The position numbers and the translations under genes are program-made. 43,542 nt of DNA from a virus: positions 1 through 43,542 of IMG/VR virus record IMGVR_UViG_3300011013_002353; one strand, written 5' to 3'. The notes under the pieces were generated by a model, which saw only the letters and a list, made by a program, of their open reading frames with translations, ran no database searches and had not been told where the DNA came from. Positions 37,106 through 43,542 of the stretch are shown piece after piece (the first letter of the stretch is position 1; each line of letters opens with the position of its first letter).

Positions 37106-39985
37106 ATGGACGATAAAGACAAATTTGATGTAATGAATGAATTATCTCCTATGAGGAGAGAACAACTGAAAGATGAGCGTTGTGACTCGGTTATGGTTAA
37201 ACCGAAGCTTGGCGTTCCTTCTACGCCGAGTAAAGAAAATCGCAGTATGCCTCGCTCTAGTTCTTCTAGTAGTGGTAAACTTATTTCTGGCGGTAGTGGA
37301 ATATATAAGATGGGCATGGGTAGCAGTGATAATAAATCAGTTACTTCAGTTCGGACTATGCCTAGAGTGTATTCTCCGCTCTTTGAGCTTTCTAATTTAC
37401 AGCTTCCTAGAGACAGAAGGACTCTAAACGCGTGGTGTAGGCATTTCTACGCAACGCATCCGATAGTTAGGAATTGCATTAATCTCCATTCTACCTTTCC
37501 GATTTCTAAGTTTGAGTTTATGAGTGATGATCCTCAGATTCTGAAAGAAGTACAAGATCTTTCAGACGAGATGAGACTACCATCAGTTTTATATTCAGTG
37601 GCACTGACGTACTGGCTTTTAGGTGAATCCTTCCCTTACGGTGACTGGGATGAAAATAACGCCAAATGGAGACGTTGGGTAGTACATAATCCAGACTACA
37701 TAGACGTGAAGTATTCTACTGTTATGGCAGAACCAATTATAACATTACAGCCAGACGATACTCTTAAGCGGGTAGTGCGTGGTGGTTCTTCGAGGGATAG
37801 GTATATTAGGGCAACTCTTCCAAAGGAAATAATTTATTATATTTCCAGGGGTATGAATATACCATTAGATAATTTTAATGTTACTCATGTCAAAGCTTTG
37901 TCAGAACCATATGACCATAGGGGGACATCGATCATTGCTTCTTGTTTTAAGGACTTGATGTTGTATGATCTTCTAAGAGAAAGCGAGTATGCACAGGCTA
38001 GTAATATGATTAATCCTTTAACATTAATTAAGCTCGGTGATCCGCTTGGTCGTTGGCGTCCTAATGACGAAGATATTGCTGCGTTTCAGGACTTGTATGT
38101 CGATATGCAGTTTGATTTAGATCCGAAGATTATAACTCATGGCGCGGTTAATATCGAAAAGATTGGTAATAGCGGAGCCATAGTGGATGTGTCTCCTAAG
38201 ATGGAGCGTATTGAGAAAAATATTTTTAGTGGTATGATGGTCCCACCGGCGCTGATTAATGGCGAGGGTCCTAATTATTGTTATGATGAAGAGACTGAAA
38301 CTTTAACTAATAATGGTTTTAAGTTTTACGACGAGATAACTGAAGACGATAAGATTTTAACTCTTAATCCTGATAATCACGAATTAGAATATCTAGGTTA
38401 TGCTGAGAAAATTGTGTCTCATTATAAAGGTGATATGATACACTTCAAGACGAAGGTAATTGATATAATGGTGACTCCTAATCATAAAATGTATATTCAA
38501 GAAAGAGCAGACTACGGTGGAGAAGAAAGGGAATGGGTGAAAAAAGAGGCAAAAGATGTGGCGCTTAGGAGTAGGACACTGGCGTATGGTACTTGGAGAG
38601 GTGAAACTCCAGATAAGATACCATTTGGGGGGTTTGAGTTTACTCCTACAGAGTTTGTGTCATTATTGTTATATACGTGGACTAGGTCTAGGTTGATAGA
38701 TTATAATGGTAAAAAATGCATTGCCTTCTTTGCATCTCCGTTTGGTCCTTCTGTAGAGTGGAGAGACGCCATGGTTGCAATAGACGCTCAATATTCTTCT
38801 AAAAATTATTGTTATGTTTCTGATAGTCAGGAGCTGAAAGAGGCTTGCTTGGGCCAGATGGGAAATATATTCCATGAGTGGAAGATACCAAGGCTTATAG
38901 GAAACTGGGCTGCTGCTGATCTTGAGAAGGCACTTGATAGAATATTTATGGTTCTAGCATTCCGTAAACATTTTAAGGACCCCAAAGCTAAGAATAAATA
39001 TCTGACTAAAGCCTGGTTCTCATCTTATGATAAGAGTTTGTTAGACACAGTATCTGAAATGCTTTTTAAACTTGGATACTTTACTAAGGTGTATTCAGAA
39101 TACAAACCTAGAACTGATAAAATTATATATAAGATGGTTTTCTCAAAGAAATCTAGGTACAAAACGCCTGTTATAGATAACCATGGTCATAAGACGCGTA
39201 TAACTGGGAATAGTTGTAAAACTAATGTGAAGTACGATGGTATGATATATTCTTTCGATGTTCCTCCTAATCACCTGTTTGTGACTCGTAGGAATGGCAT
39301 TATTGCTATCCAAGGCAACAGTACCGCTAGTGTTAGTCTCGAAGTCTTAAGACAAAGGTACTTGATGTTCCGAGATGAGATGTCTAATTGGATTAGGCAG
39401 AAGGTGCTTAAACCAATCGCCGAGGCAAGGGATTGGTCTAAAGAGGGCGATGGGAAGAATAAAACATTGATGATACCTCGTGTGCAATGGAACAAGCTGA
39501 ATTTGAAAGATCTACAGGATTATATGCAAAAGGTTATGGACGCAGTTGGCAAGGAGGCGGCGTCTAAAGAGTCTTTGCTTCGCGTATTAGATATGGACCC
39601 AAATGAGGAATTAGCTAGGAGGAGAAAAGAACTAATTCAGGAAGTTGTTCTCCAGAAGGAAAAGGCAGCGTTATATGCTTACACTCTTGGTGAGCTTAAG
39701 GATATGGATGAAAACTCTATAATTAAAGAAAAGCCTGGCGCGGTACCTGCCCAGCCTGGGATTGCTGGTGGGCCCGGTGGTCCAGGTGGAGAGCTTGGTG
39801 GTGGATTAGGTATGCCCGGTGGTATGCCTGGACTTGGTGAAGGCGGCCTAGGTGGTATGGAGGGCGGTGGAGGTCTTGAAGCACCACCTCTAGGAGGTGA
39901 AGCTATGCCTGCACCACCAGGAGGAGGTGAAGTCGGTGGAGCCGGTGGTGCACCACCGGCTCCGGGTTCGGAGGGCGGTGTGTAG
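37106..39985 (+). CDS. Portal protein (precursor containing an intein)
   Basis: About 959 residues, of which 347 are an intein, leaving a mature portal near 612. The portal forms the dodecameric DNA gate and terminase dock at one capsid vertex. Portal features are the N-terminal LNAWCRHFYATHPIVRNCI, YWLLGESFPYGDWD (receptor-like central fold), HVKALSEPYDHRGTSII, and GMMVPPALINGEGPNY | STASVSLEVL, the conserved portal segment in which the intein sits. The C-terminal 80 residues are Gly/Pro-rich, beginning PGAVPAQPGIAGG. GTG 37070 is also in frame upstream (adding 12 residues), but ATG 37106 right after the leader frame is favoured. It lies directly after the terminase gene, as usual. Confidence 0.88.
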   Translation: MDDKDKFDVMNELSPMRREQLKDERCDSVMVKPKLGVPSTPSKENRSMPRSSSSSSGKLISGGSGIYKMGMGSSDNKSVTSVRTMPRVYSPLFELSNLQLPRDRRTLNAWCRHFYATHPIVRNCINLHSTFPISKFEFMSDDPQILKEVQDLSDEMRLPSVLYSVALTYWLLGESFPYGDWDENNAKWRRWVVHNPDYIDVKYSTVMAEPIITLQPDDTLKRVVRGGSSRDRYIRATLPKEIIYYISRGMNIPLDNFNVTHVKALSEPYDHRGTSIIASCFKDLMLYDLLRESEYAQASNMINPLTLIKLGDPLGRWRPNDEDIAAFQDLYVDMQFDLDPKIITHGAVNIEKIGNSGAIVDVSPKMERIEKNIFSGMMVPPALINGEGPNYCYDEETETLTNNGFKFYDEITEDDKILTLNPDNHELEYLGYAEKIVSHYKGDMIHFKTKVIDIMVTPNHKMYIQERADYGGEEREWVKKEAKDVALRSRTLAYGTWRGETPDKIPFGGFEFTPTEFVSLLLYTWTRSRLIDYNGKKCIAFFASPFGPSVEWRDAMVAIDAQYSSKNYCYVSDSQELKEACLGQMGNIFHEWKIPRLIGNWAAADLEKALDRIFMVLAFRKHFKDPKAKNKYLTKAWFSSYDKSLLDTVSEMLFKLGYFTKVYSEYKPRTDKIIYKMVFSKKSRYKTPVIDNHGHKTRITGNSCKTNVKYDGMIYSFDVPPNHLFVTRRNGIIAIQGNSTASVSLEVLRQRYLMFRDEMSNWIRQKVLKPIAEARDWSKEGDGKNKTLMIPRVQWNKLNLKDLQDYMQKVMDAVGKEAASKESLLRVLDMDPNEELARRRKELIQEVVLQKEKAALYAYTLGELKDMDENSIIKEKPGAVPAQPGIAGGPGGPGGELGGGLGMPGGMPGLGEGGLGGMEGGGGLEAPPLGGEAMPAPPGGGEVGGAGGAPPAPGSEGGV
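38279..39319 (+). mobile_element. Intein in portal, with degenerate LAGLIDADG-like domain
   Basis: 347 residues beginning at the Cys codon 38279-38281. Splicing block A is CYDEETETLTNNGFKF. Block B is VTPNHKMYIQE (the TPNH motif). Block F is YDGMIYSFDVPPNHLFVTRRNG, and block G is IIAIQGN followed by Ser at +1. The usual penultimate His is Gly, a substitution known in some functional inteins. The middle (TEFVSLLLYTWTRSRL...KAWFSSYDKSLLDTVSEMLFKLGYFTKVY) resembles a two-repeat LAGLIDADG endonuclease whose acidic residues are lost, so homing is probably defunct. Splicing would join ...GEGPNY to STASVS. Confidence 0.9.
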
Positions 39986-40058
39986 GATAATAAAAGACTA
40001 TATTAATATTCCTACACTGAATTAGGACCGCTGTGTGCACAGGGGGTGTTGTGTATTT

Positions 40059-40586
40059 ATGGGGAAAAGATTTTTTAATCTTATTAAGTCTGCTGCTGGT
40101 ATAAATATTCGAACTGATGATTTAGAGTCCAGAATAGACTCTGGGGATGTCTCACAGAGGGATAAATGGTCTGAGAAACTAAGTGATTATAAACAGGAGC
40201 TAGCGCGTTATAGGACAATATGTAATAATAGTATTATGCCAGGACTACAGCAGTTGCGTGAGGAACTGAATGAGATTAGTAAAAAAATAGATGATAAATC
40301 TTATAAGACAGAGGATTTATTAAATGAGCTACTGGGTTTATTGGGAGTGGTACATTATGAAACTGGGCCAGAGACGAGGCCTAACCCAGCTGTTGAGAAT
40401 GATGAGGCAAAGGAGAAAGAACAGGTATCTGACATTAATAAGAGTATTGACGAGCAGAAGAAGAAGAACATGCAAGCTATTTTACAACCTGCTCAATCTA
40501 CTACAACTGAAACTGGGGCTATGCCCTCATTGTCTCAAGCTGGTGTGGCAAAAAATAATCTAGAGGAGAATCTTCCCAATGGATAA
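40059..40586 (+). CDS. Coiled-coil protein of unknown function
   Basis: About 175 residues from ATG 40059 (MGKRFFNLIKSAAG). An in-frame GTG at 40035 is possible but has no good ribosome binding site, while AGGGGGT lies 11-12 nt before the ATG. LIKSA near the N-terminus belongs to the recurring motif set. Residues from about 25 to 95 are helical and charged (QRDKWSEKLSDYKQEL...REELNEISKKIDDKS). The last 70 residues are polar and low-complexity. Between portal and protease such genes often encode head assembly or scaffold-related proteins, but no family is recognised. Confidence 0.55.
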   Translation: MGKRFFNLIKSAAGINIRTDDLESRIDSGDVSQRDKWSEKLSDYKQELARYRTICNNSIMPGLQQLREELNEISKKIDDKSYKTEDLLNELLGLLGVVHYETGPETRPNPAVENDEAKEKEQVSDINKSIDEQKKKNMQAILQPAQSTTTETGAMPSLSQAGVAKNNLEENLPNG

Positions 40587-41079
40587 AAAAGAATTGTCTA
40601 TGGCTGAAATAGTGAGAATGGCAATAGGTAATCAAGAATTGGCTAATTCTCCTGGATCTGCGGTTGGGATTCCTGGTCCACAAGAGTCTCAGCAGACTCA
40701 AATAAATTTGAAAGACATTGCTTTATTAGTGGGTATAGATGGAATTAAACCGGCAGATGACAAGTCTATTTTAGGTATTGTGGACAATGTAGTATCTATA
40801 GCTAAGGATATGTTGGAAACTACTAGTGGTGTACCGAAGATTGAAAATGTTGAAAGACAATTATCCGAGCCTGCTGATGACGTGCGACAAGCGTTAAGTG
40901 CAGTTGTGCAAGCATTAAGTACTTTGGTTTCGGAGTTGGAAGAGTCGAATATGTCCAAAAACCTGGAAGCTTTTGAACGAAAGATTGATGAAATTCGTGA
41001 GGCTGCAGAAAAGACAAATGATGAGACCGAAGAACAGCTGGAAAAAGGACAACCGAGACGTACACCGGTTAGTAGTTAG
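40579..41079 (+). CDS. Unknown small acidic helical protein
   Basis: 166 residues with no recognised family. A polar N-terminal part (QELANSPGSAVGIPGPQESQQ) precedes helical segments (VDNVVSIAKDMLETTS, DDVRQALSAVVQALSTLVSELEESN) and a charged tail. It overlaps the previous gene by 8 nt and has GAGGAG about 10 nt before the ATG. It lies in the head-gene operon. Confidence 0.55.
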   Translation: MDKKELSMAEIVRMAIGNQELANSPGSAVGIPGPQESQQTQINLKDIALLVGIDGIKPADDKSILGIVDNVVSIAKDMLETTSGVPKIENVERQLSEPADDVRQALSAVVQALSTLVSELEESNMSKNLEAFERKIDEIREAAEKTNDETEEQLEKGQPRRTPVSS

Positions 41080-41090
41080 GAGAGAATATT

Positions 41091-41249
41091 ATGTTAATAA
41101 AAACTGCGATTTGCGAAGAGCCTAAAAGGTGTATAAAGTGTGGTATGTATCATGGCCCAGATGTAGAATGTGAAGAGGAGACAGAGTGCAAGGATGATAA
41201 GGTAGTTGATTCCAATACTGTTGACAAAGGAGCTTCAGATGAGAAATAA
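41091..41249 (+). CDS. 52-residue Cys-rich small protein
   Basis: A short frame beginning MLIKTAICEEPKRC. It carries CIKCGMYHGPDVEC (CxxC, His, Cys) and a further Cys in the acidic tail, compatible with a small zinc knuckle. AGGAGA ends 7-8 nt before the ATG, and the frame fills the otherwise empty gap between its neighbours. The next gene's ATG (41239) overlaps its end. LIKTA at residues 2-6 fits the recurring N-terminal motif. Confidence 0.6.
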   Translation: MLIKTAICEEPKRCIKCGMYHGPDVECEEETECKDDKVVDSNTVDKGASDEK

Positions 41250-41811
41250 GTTTAGTTATGAGGATCTTAAAAGCCAGATTGAATTGGCTAAAAAAACTAA
41301 TATTATTAAAACTGCAACGGCTATTGATCCTGAAAACAATGTTATGGCTAATGCAATGGAATCCATTTGCAAAGTAGCAGATAGTTTAGATGATATGGGC
41401 GAGACGCAACTATCTGACCAGCTTATAGCTGCAGTGAAAGTCGCTTTGATGGGTAAGATTAAGGTTGCCGAGTCCAAGAAAAAAGAGGATGAGCATAATA
41501 AGGATGAGTATAATGATGAGCTTGATGCTGACGATGTGAATGATACAGATGAAGATGAAATGAAAGAAGTATTTACAGTAGAATGTCCTTATTGCAATAA
41601 AGAATTCGGTGTTGTGGTAGAGTATGAGGACGGCGACATCGAAGTAGAAACTGAGAAAGAAGACGAGGAAGAAGCTGAAGAAGAAGGTGAAGAAGAAGCT
41701 GAAGAAGAAACTGAGGATAAAAAAGGGTCTGGGTCTTATGAAGAAGATAAAGATACAGATGAAAAAGCCTTCCATAGGATGTATGGTTATGGCAGCGATG
41801 CTTTTCATTAG
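41239..41811 (+). CDS. Acidic protein with single CxxC, unknown
   Basis: 190 residues from ATG 41239, chosen because AAAGGAG at 41226-41232 lies 6 nt upstream; an in-frame TTG at 41206 has no such site. The N-terminal 80 residues are helical (with NIIKTATAIDPEN). Two highly acidic stretches flank a short beta hairpin carrying CPYCNKEFG. The second acidic stretch is an imperfect GAAGAA-rich repeat at about 41640-41720. Strong acidity next to a prohead protease is typical of scaffold or internal head proteins, but this is inference. Confidence 0.58.
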   Translation: MRNKFSYEDLKSQIELAKKTNIIKTATAIDPENNVMANAMESICKVADSLDDMGETQLSDQLIAAVKVALMGKIKVAESKKKEDEHNKDEYNDELDADDVNDTDEDEMKEVFTVECPYCNKEFGVVVEYEDGDIEVETEKEDEEEAEEEGEEEAEEETEDKKGSGSYEEDKDTDEKAFHRMYGYGSDAFH

Positions 41812-41831
41812 TATAAACAAGGAGTGGTAAA

Positions 41832-43542
41832 GTGTTGATTAAACTCGGTGAAGCGACAACAGACGGCAGTAATCTTCACATAGTTAATCCTGAAGATGCG
41901 TTAAATAACCAGCAGATTTCAGAGCGTTTTGCACGTCTTGTGGATAAGCTGAAACAAATTAATGCGTCCGGCGGTCCAGCAATAGCCCCCTTTAAGAGTG
42001 AGGATTTTCTTTATTTTAGAACTGCTATTATGCATGCGGCAGAGAAAGCAAATTTAGACAAGAATGGTAATCTTGTCGGAGATGGTAAGTTTGTTATTGA
42101 TAAGACCGCCGATGGAAAGGATGTATGGAAATGGTCTTCTGCTTCAGGTGTTCACCCTTATACAAACTCTAATGGAGATCTTTTTCCAGAGGAAGAACTG
42201 ATTAAAGCTGCACCGACCTGGATAGGTAAGGGATTATATTGTAATCATCAATCTAGTGATGTTGAGAAACTTAGAGGGATCATTATTGATACGCAATATG
42301 ATACAGCTACGAAGGCGTTATGGGGATTGGTCGCCCTTGATAGAAAGAACTTCCCAATTCTGGCTTCTCAGGTTAAGAATGGAACCATTAGAAATGTTTC
42401 TATGGGGACAGCGGTCAAACATTCATTCTGCACCGTATGTGGTAATGAGGCTATAGTTGAGGCAGATTATTGTCCTCACATTAAGAACAAACTCAAGAAT
42501 AAATTTATTGATGCTGAGGATGGTAGAAAGATATTAGTTGGGGAAATCAACGTAGGTCTAACCGGAGTAGAACTATCTTTGGTTTCCATTCCAGCAGACT
42601 CTGAGGCTACTATTAGACACGTCTATGCTAGTTTAGAGTCTCAATTAAGAGAGGCTAGAAAGGAACTGGAGGATAATAAAACCGACAATGGTATTACTAC
42701 AGCAAGTCTGGACGAGATTAAAGAGACGCTTGACGCTGTGAAAGTGAAGATAGATAAGATAGGGAAAGATAATTATGATAAAATTATAGGAGGAACTTCT
42801 ATGGATAAAATTCGTAAAGAGAGAGCTGCTAATAGGCGTAAAAGTCTAATAGCATATTATCAAGGTACATTTGAACCTAAGCCTGGCCAGGTGAATTTTG
42901 AGCCGGAGTCTATGAACAAGGATTTGAGAGATAATTTCGAACTTGGGAAAGCCAGGAAAGAAGAGGCGGAAACTGCTCCTAAGATGGGGGACAAAGGTAC
43001 AGACCAAAAGGTTCGTGAGGAGCAGCAACGTGTAGTAGCAGAAAGAAAAGCGAAAAGAGAGAAGATCAGAAGAGCTTATATGCAGGGAACTCTTGAACCG
43101 ACTCCTCCAGTTACATTTACTCCGGACACGACTGAGAGGGATTTGCGTAGAAAAGATGTAGAGAAATTTACTTCGGAAGCGCGCGAGACCGGTGTGTCAT
43201 CTACTGGATTGGCTGGTGGTGACTTGCCTGTCAAGGAAAAATTACAGAGAGCACATTATCTGGGTGCGAAATTCACCTATGCTAAGAATAAAAATGGCGA
43301 TATCAATAAGCCTAATTCTTATTGGACAGTGTATGCTACTAAAGAAGTAGATACGCCGTTTGATGAAAGTAATAAACTTTTCAGTGTTACTGCTGGACAG
43401 GCTTATGGTCCTGAGCTGAACAAAATAGCTCGTGATGATAACGGCGATGAAGATAAGTATGGTCGTACAAATTGGAATTTCATCTCAAGTAAAGAGTATG
43501 GAAATGAGCTTATTGAGTTTATTAAGGCAAGAGGCGTAGACC
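41832..43542 (+). CDS. Prohead (head maturation) protease with C-terminal extension, partial
   Basis: At least 570 residues, running off the window. The first 265 match phage prohead serine proteases of the herpesvirus-assemblin fold: WIGKGLYCNHQ with probable catalytic H139, RNVSMGTAVKHS with probable nucleophile S190, and GVELSLVSIPAD. A zinc-like insertion CTVCGNEA...DYCPHI lies at 200-216. After a coiled-coil-like segment the frame continues into a charged region with an imperfect repeat (AYYQGTFEPKP, AYMQGTLEPTP), likely a scaffold domain. The GTG start is supported by AAGGAG at 41819-41824. The protease should digest scaffold and trim head proteins during capsid maturation. Confidence 0.82.
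   Translation, partial: MLIKLGEATTDGSNLHIVNPEDALNNQQISERFARLVDKLKQINASGGPAIAPFKSEDFLYFRTAIMHAAEKANLDKNGNLVGDGKFVIDKTADGKDVWKWSSASGVHPYTNSNGDLFPEEELIKAAPTWIGKGLYCNHQSSDVEKLRGIIIDTQYDTATKALWGLVALDRKNFPILASQVKNGTIRNVSMGTAVKHSFCTVCGNEAIVEADYCPHIKNKLKNKFIDAEDGRKILVGEINVGLTGVELSLVSIPADSEATIRHVYASLESQLREARKELEDNKTDNGITTASLDEIKETLDAVKVKIDKIGKDNYDKIIGGTSMDKIRKERAANRRKSLIAYYQGTFEPKPGQVNFEPESMNKDLRDNFELGKARKEEAETAPKMGDKGTDQKVREEQQRVVAERKAKREKIRRAYMQGTLEPTPPVTFTPDTTERDLRRKDVEKFTSEARETGVSSTGLAGGDLPVKEKLQRAHYLGAKFTYAKNKNGDINKPNSYWTVYATKEVDTPFDESNKLFSVTAGQAYGPELNKIARDDNGDEDKYGRTNWNFISSKEYGNELIEFIKARGVD
42801..43542 (+). CDS. Putative nested scaffold protein (in-frame internal start), partial
   Basis: Inside the protease frame, AGGAGGA at 42788-42794 lies 6 nt before an in-frame ATG at 42801 (residue 324 of the protease), MDKIRKERAANRRKS. 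This would give a separate protein identical to the protease C-terminus, like lambda Nu3 within C or herpesvirus UL26.5 within UL26. The region is basic and helical with the repeated QGTxEPxP element. The site is as strong as those of real genes here, but the glycines it encodes could also be coincidence. The end is beyond the window. Confidence 0.5.
   Translation, partial: MDKIRKERAANRRKSLIAYYQGTFEPKPGQVNFEPESMNKDLRDNFELGKARKEEAETAPKMGDKGTDQKVREEQQRVVAERKAKREKIRRAYMQGTLEPTPPVTFTPDTTERDLRRKDVEKFTSEARETGVSSTGLAGGDLPVKEKLQRAHYLGAKFTYAKNKNGDINKPNSYWTVYATKEVDTPFDESNKLFSVTAGQAYGPELNKIARDDNGDEDKYGRTNWNFISSKEYGNELIEFIKARGVD
42852..43151 (+). repeat. Imperfect protein-level repeat in the scaffold-like region
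   Basis: Two copies of about 27 residues, at 42852-42932 and 43074-43151. Each has the pattern Ala-Tyr-x-Gln-Gly-Thr-x-Glu-Pro-x-Pro, then V-x-F-x-Pro and Asp-Leu-Arg, and each is preceded by a basic helix. A possible third, weaker copy begins at QRAHYLGAKF near 43248. DNA identity is low, so the duplication is old or the motif is under selection. Confidence 0.65.

Noticed and set aside
41410-41820. Phe/Ile-rich minus-strand frame that looks like a membrane protein
   Set aside because: It is the antisense of the Glu/Asp/Lys-rich coding sequence (GAA/GAT read as TTC/ATC), with no start signals; all supported genes are on the plus strand.

Overview
The window is a gene-dense stretch, entirely plus strand, of a large tailed double-stranded DNA phage (or a prophage of one). 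The evidence is a phage packaging and head set (GpA-type terminase large subunit, portal, prohead protease) next to a phage-encoded replication and recombination set, with almost no intergenic space, many 4-25 nt gene overlaps and strong AGGAG-type ribosome binding sites. By eye the base composition is AT-rich, roughly 40 percent GC. The consistent Shine-Dalgarno sites fit a bacterial host that relies on them, but the host cannot be named from this sequence.

Region 1 (1-9555) is the replication, recombination and transcription module. It starts with the tail of an unknown gene, then a bacterial-type DNA polymerase III alpha subunit split into a PHP-domain protein and a palm/fingers/HhH/OB protein. 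An HU-like protein, a zinc-ribbon protein, a possible recombination mediator, a gp32-like single-strand binding protein, a RuvC-like resolvase, a RecA-like recombinase, a double zinc-ribbon protein, a minimal TOPRIM primase and a sigma-region-4-like protein follow. Neighbouring genes overlap or nearly touch, so this looks like one operon. It ends in a perfect 15-bp inverted repeat at 9593-9640.

Region 2 (9757-35022) is about 25 kb of proteins I cannot assign to families: thirteen medium to very large proteins ending in a single gene of about 4349 codons. Position next to packaging genes, low-complexity linkers, coiled coils and Cys clusters suggest virion (internal or ejected) proteins, but that is inference. 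Three hairpins divide this block. A short motif, hydrophobic-x-Lys-x-Ala, recurs near the N-termini of several of these proteins and of some small ones in region 3.

Region 3 (35032-43542) is the packaging and head module: terminase large subunit with a deviant Walker A, a portal protein interrupted by a 347-residue intein with a degenerate endonuclease domain, two coiled-coil/low-complexity proteins, a 52-residue Cys-rich protein missed by length cut-offs, an acidic protein, and a prohead protease that runs off the window end. The protease frame contains a strong internal ribosome binding site and in-frame ATG at 42801, suggesting a nested protease/scaffold arrangement like lambda C/Nu3.

The most notable points are the giant gene, the split polymerase with a mostly intact PHP metal site, the portal intein, the nested protease/scaffold start and the recurring N-terminal motif. 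No tRNA, CRISPR array, insertion sequence or integrase gene was recognised.
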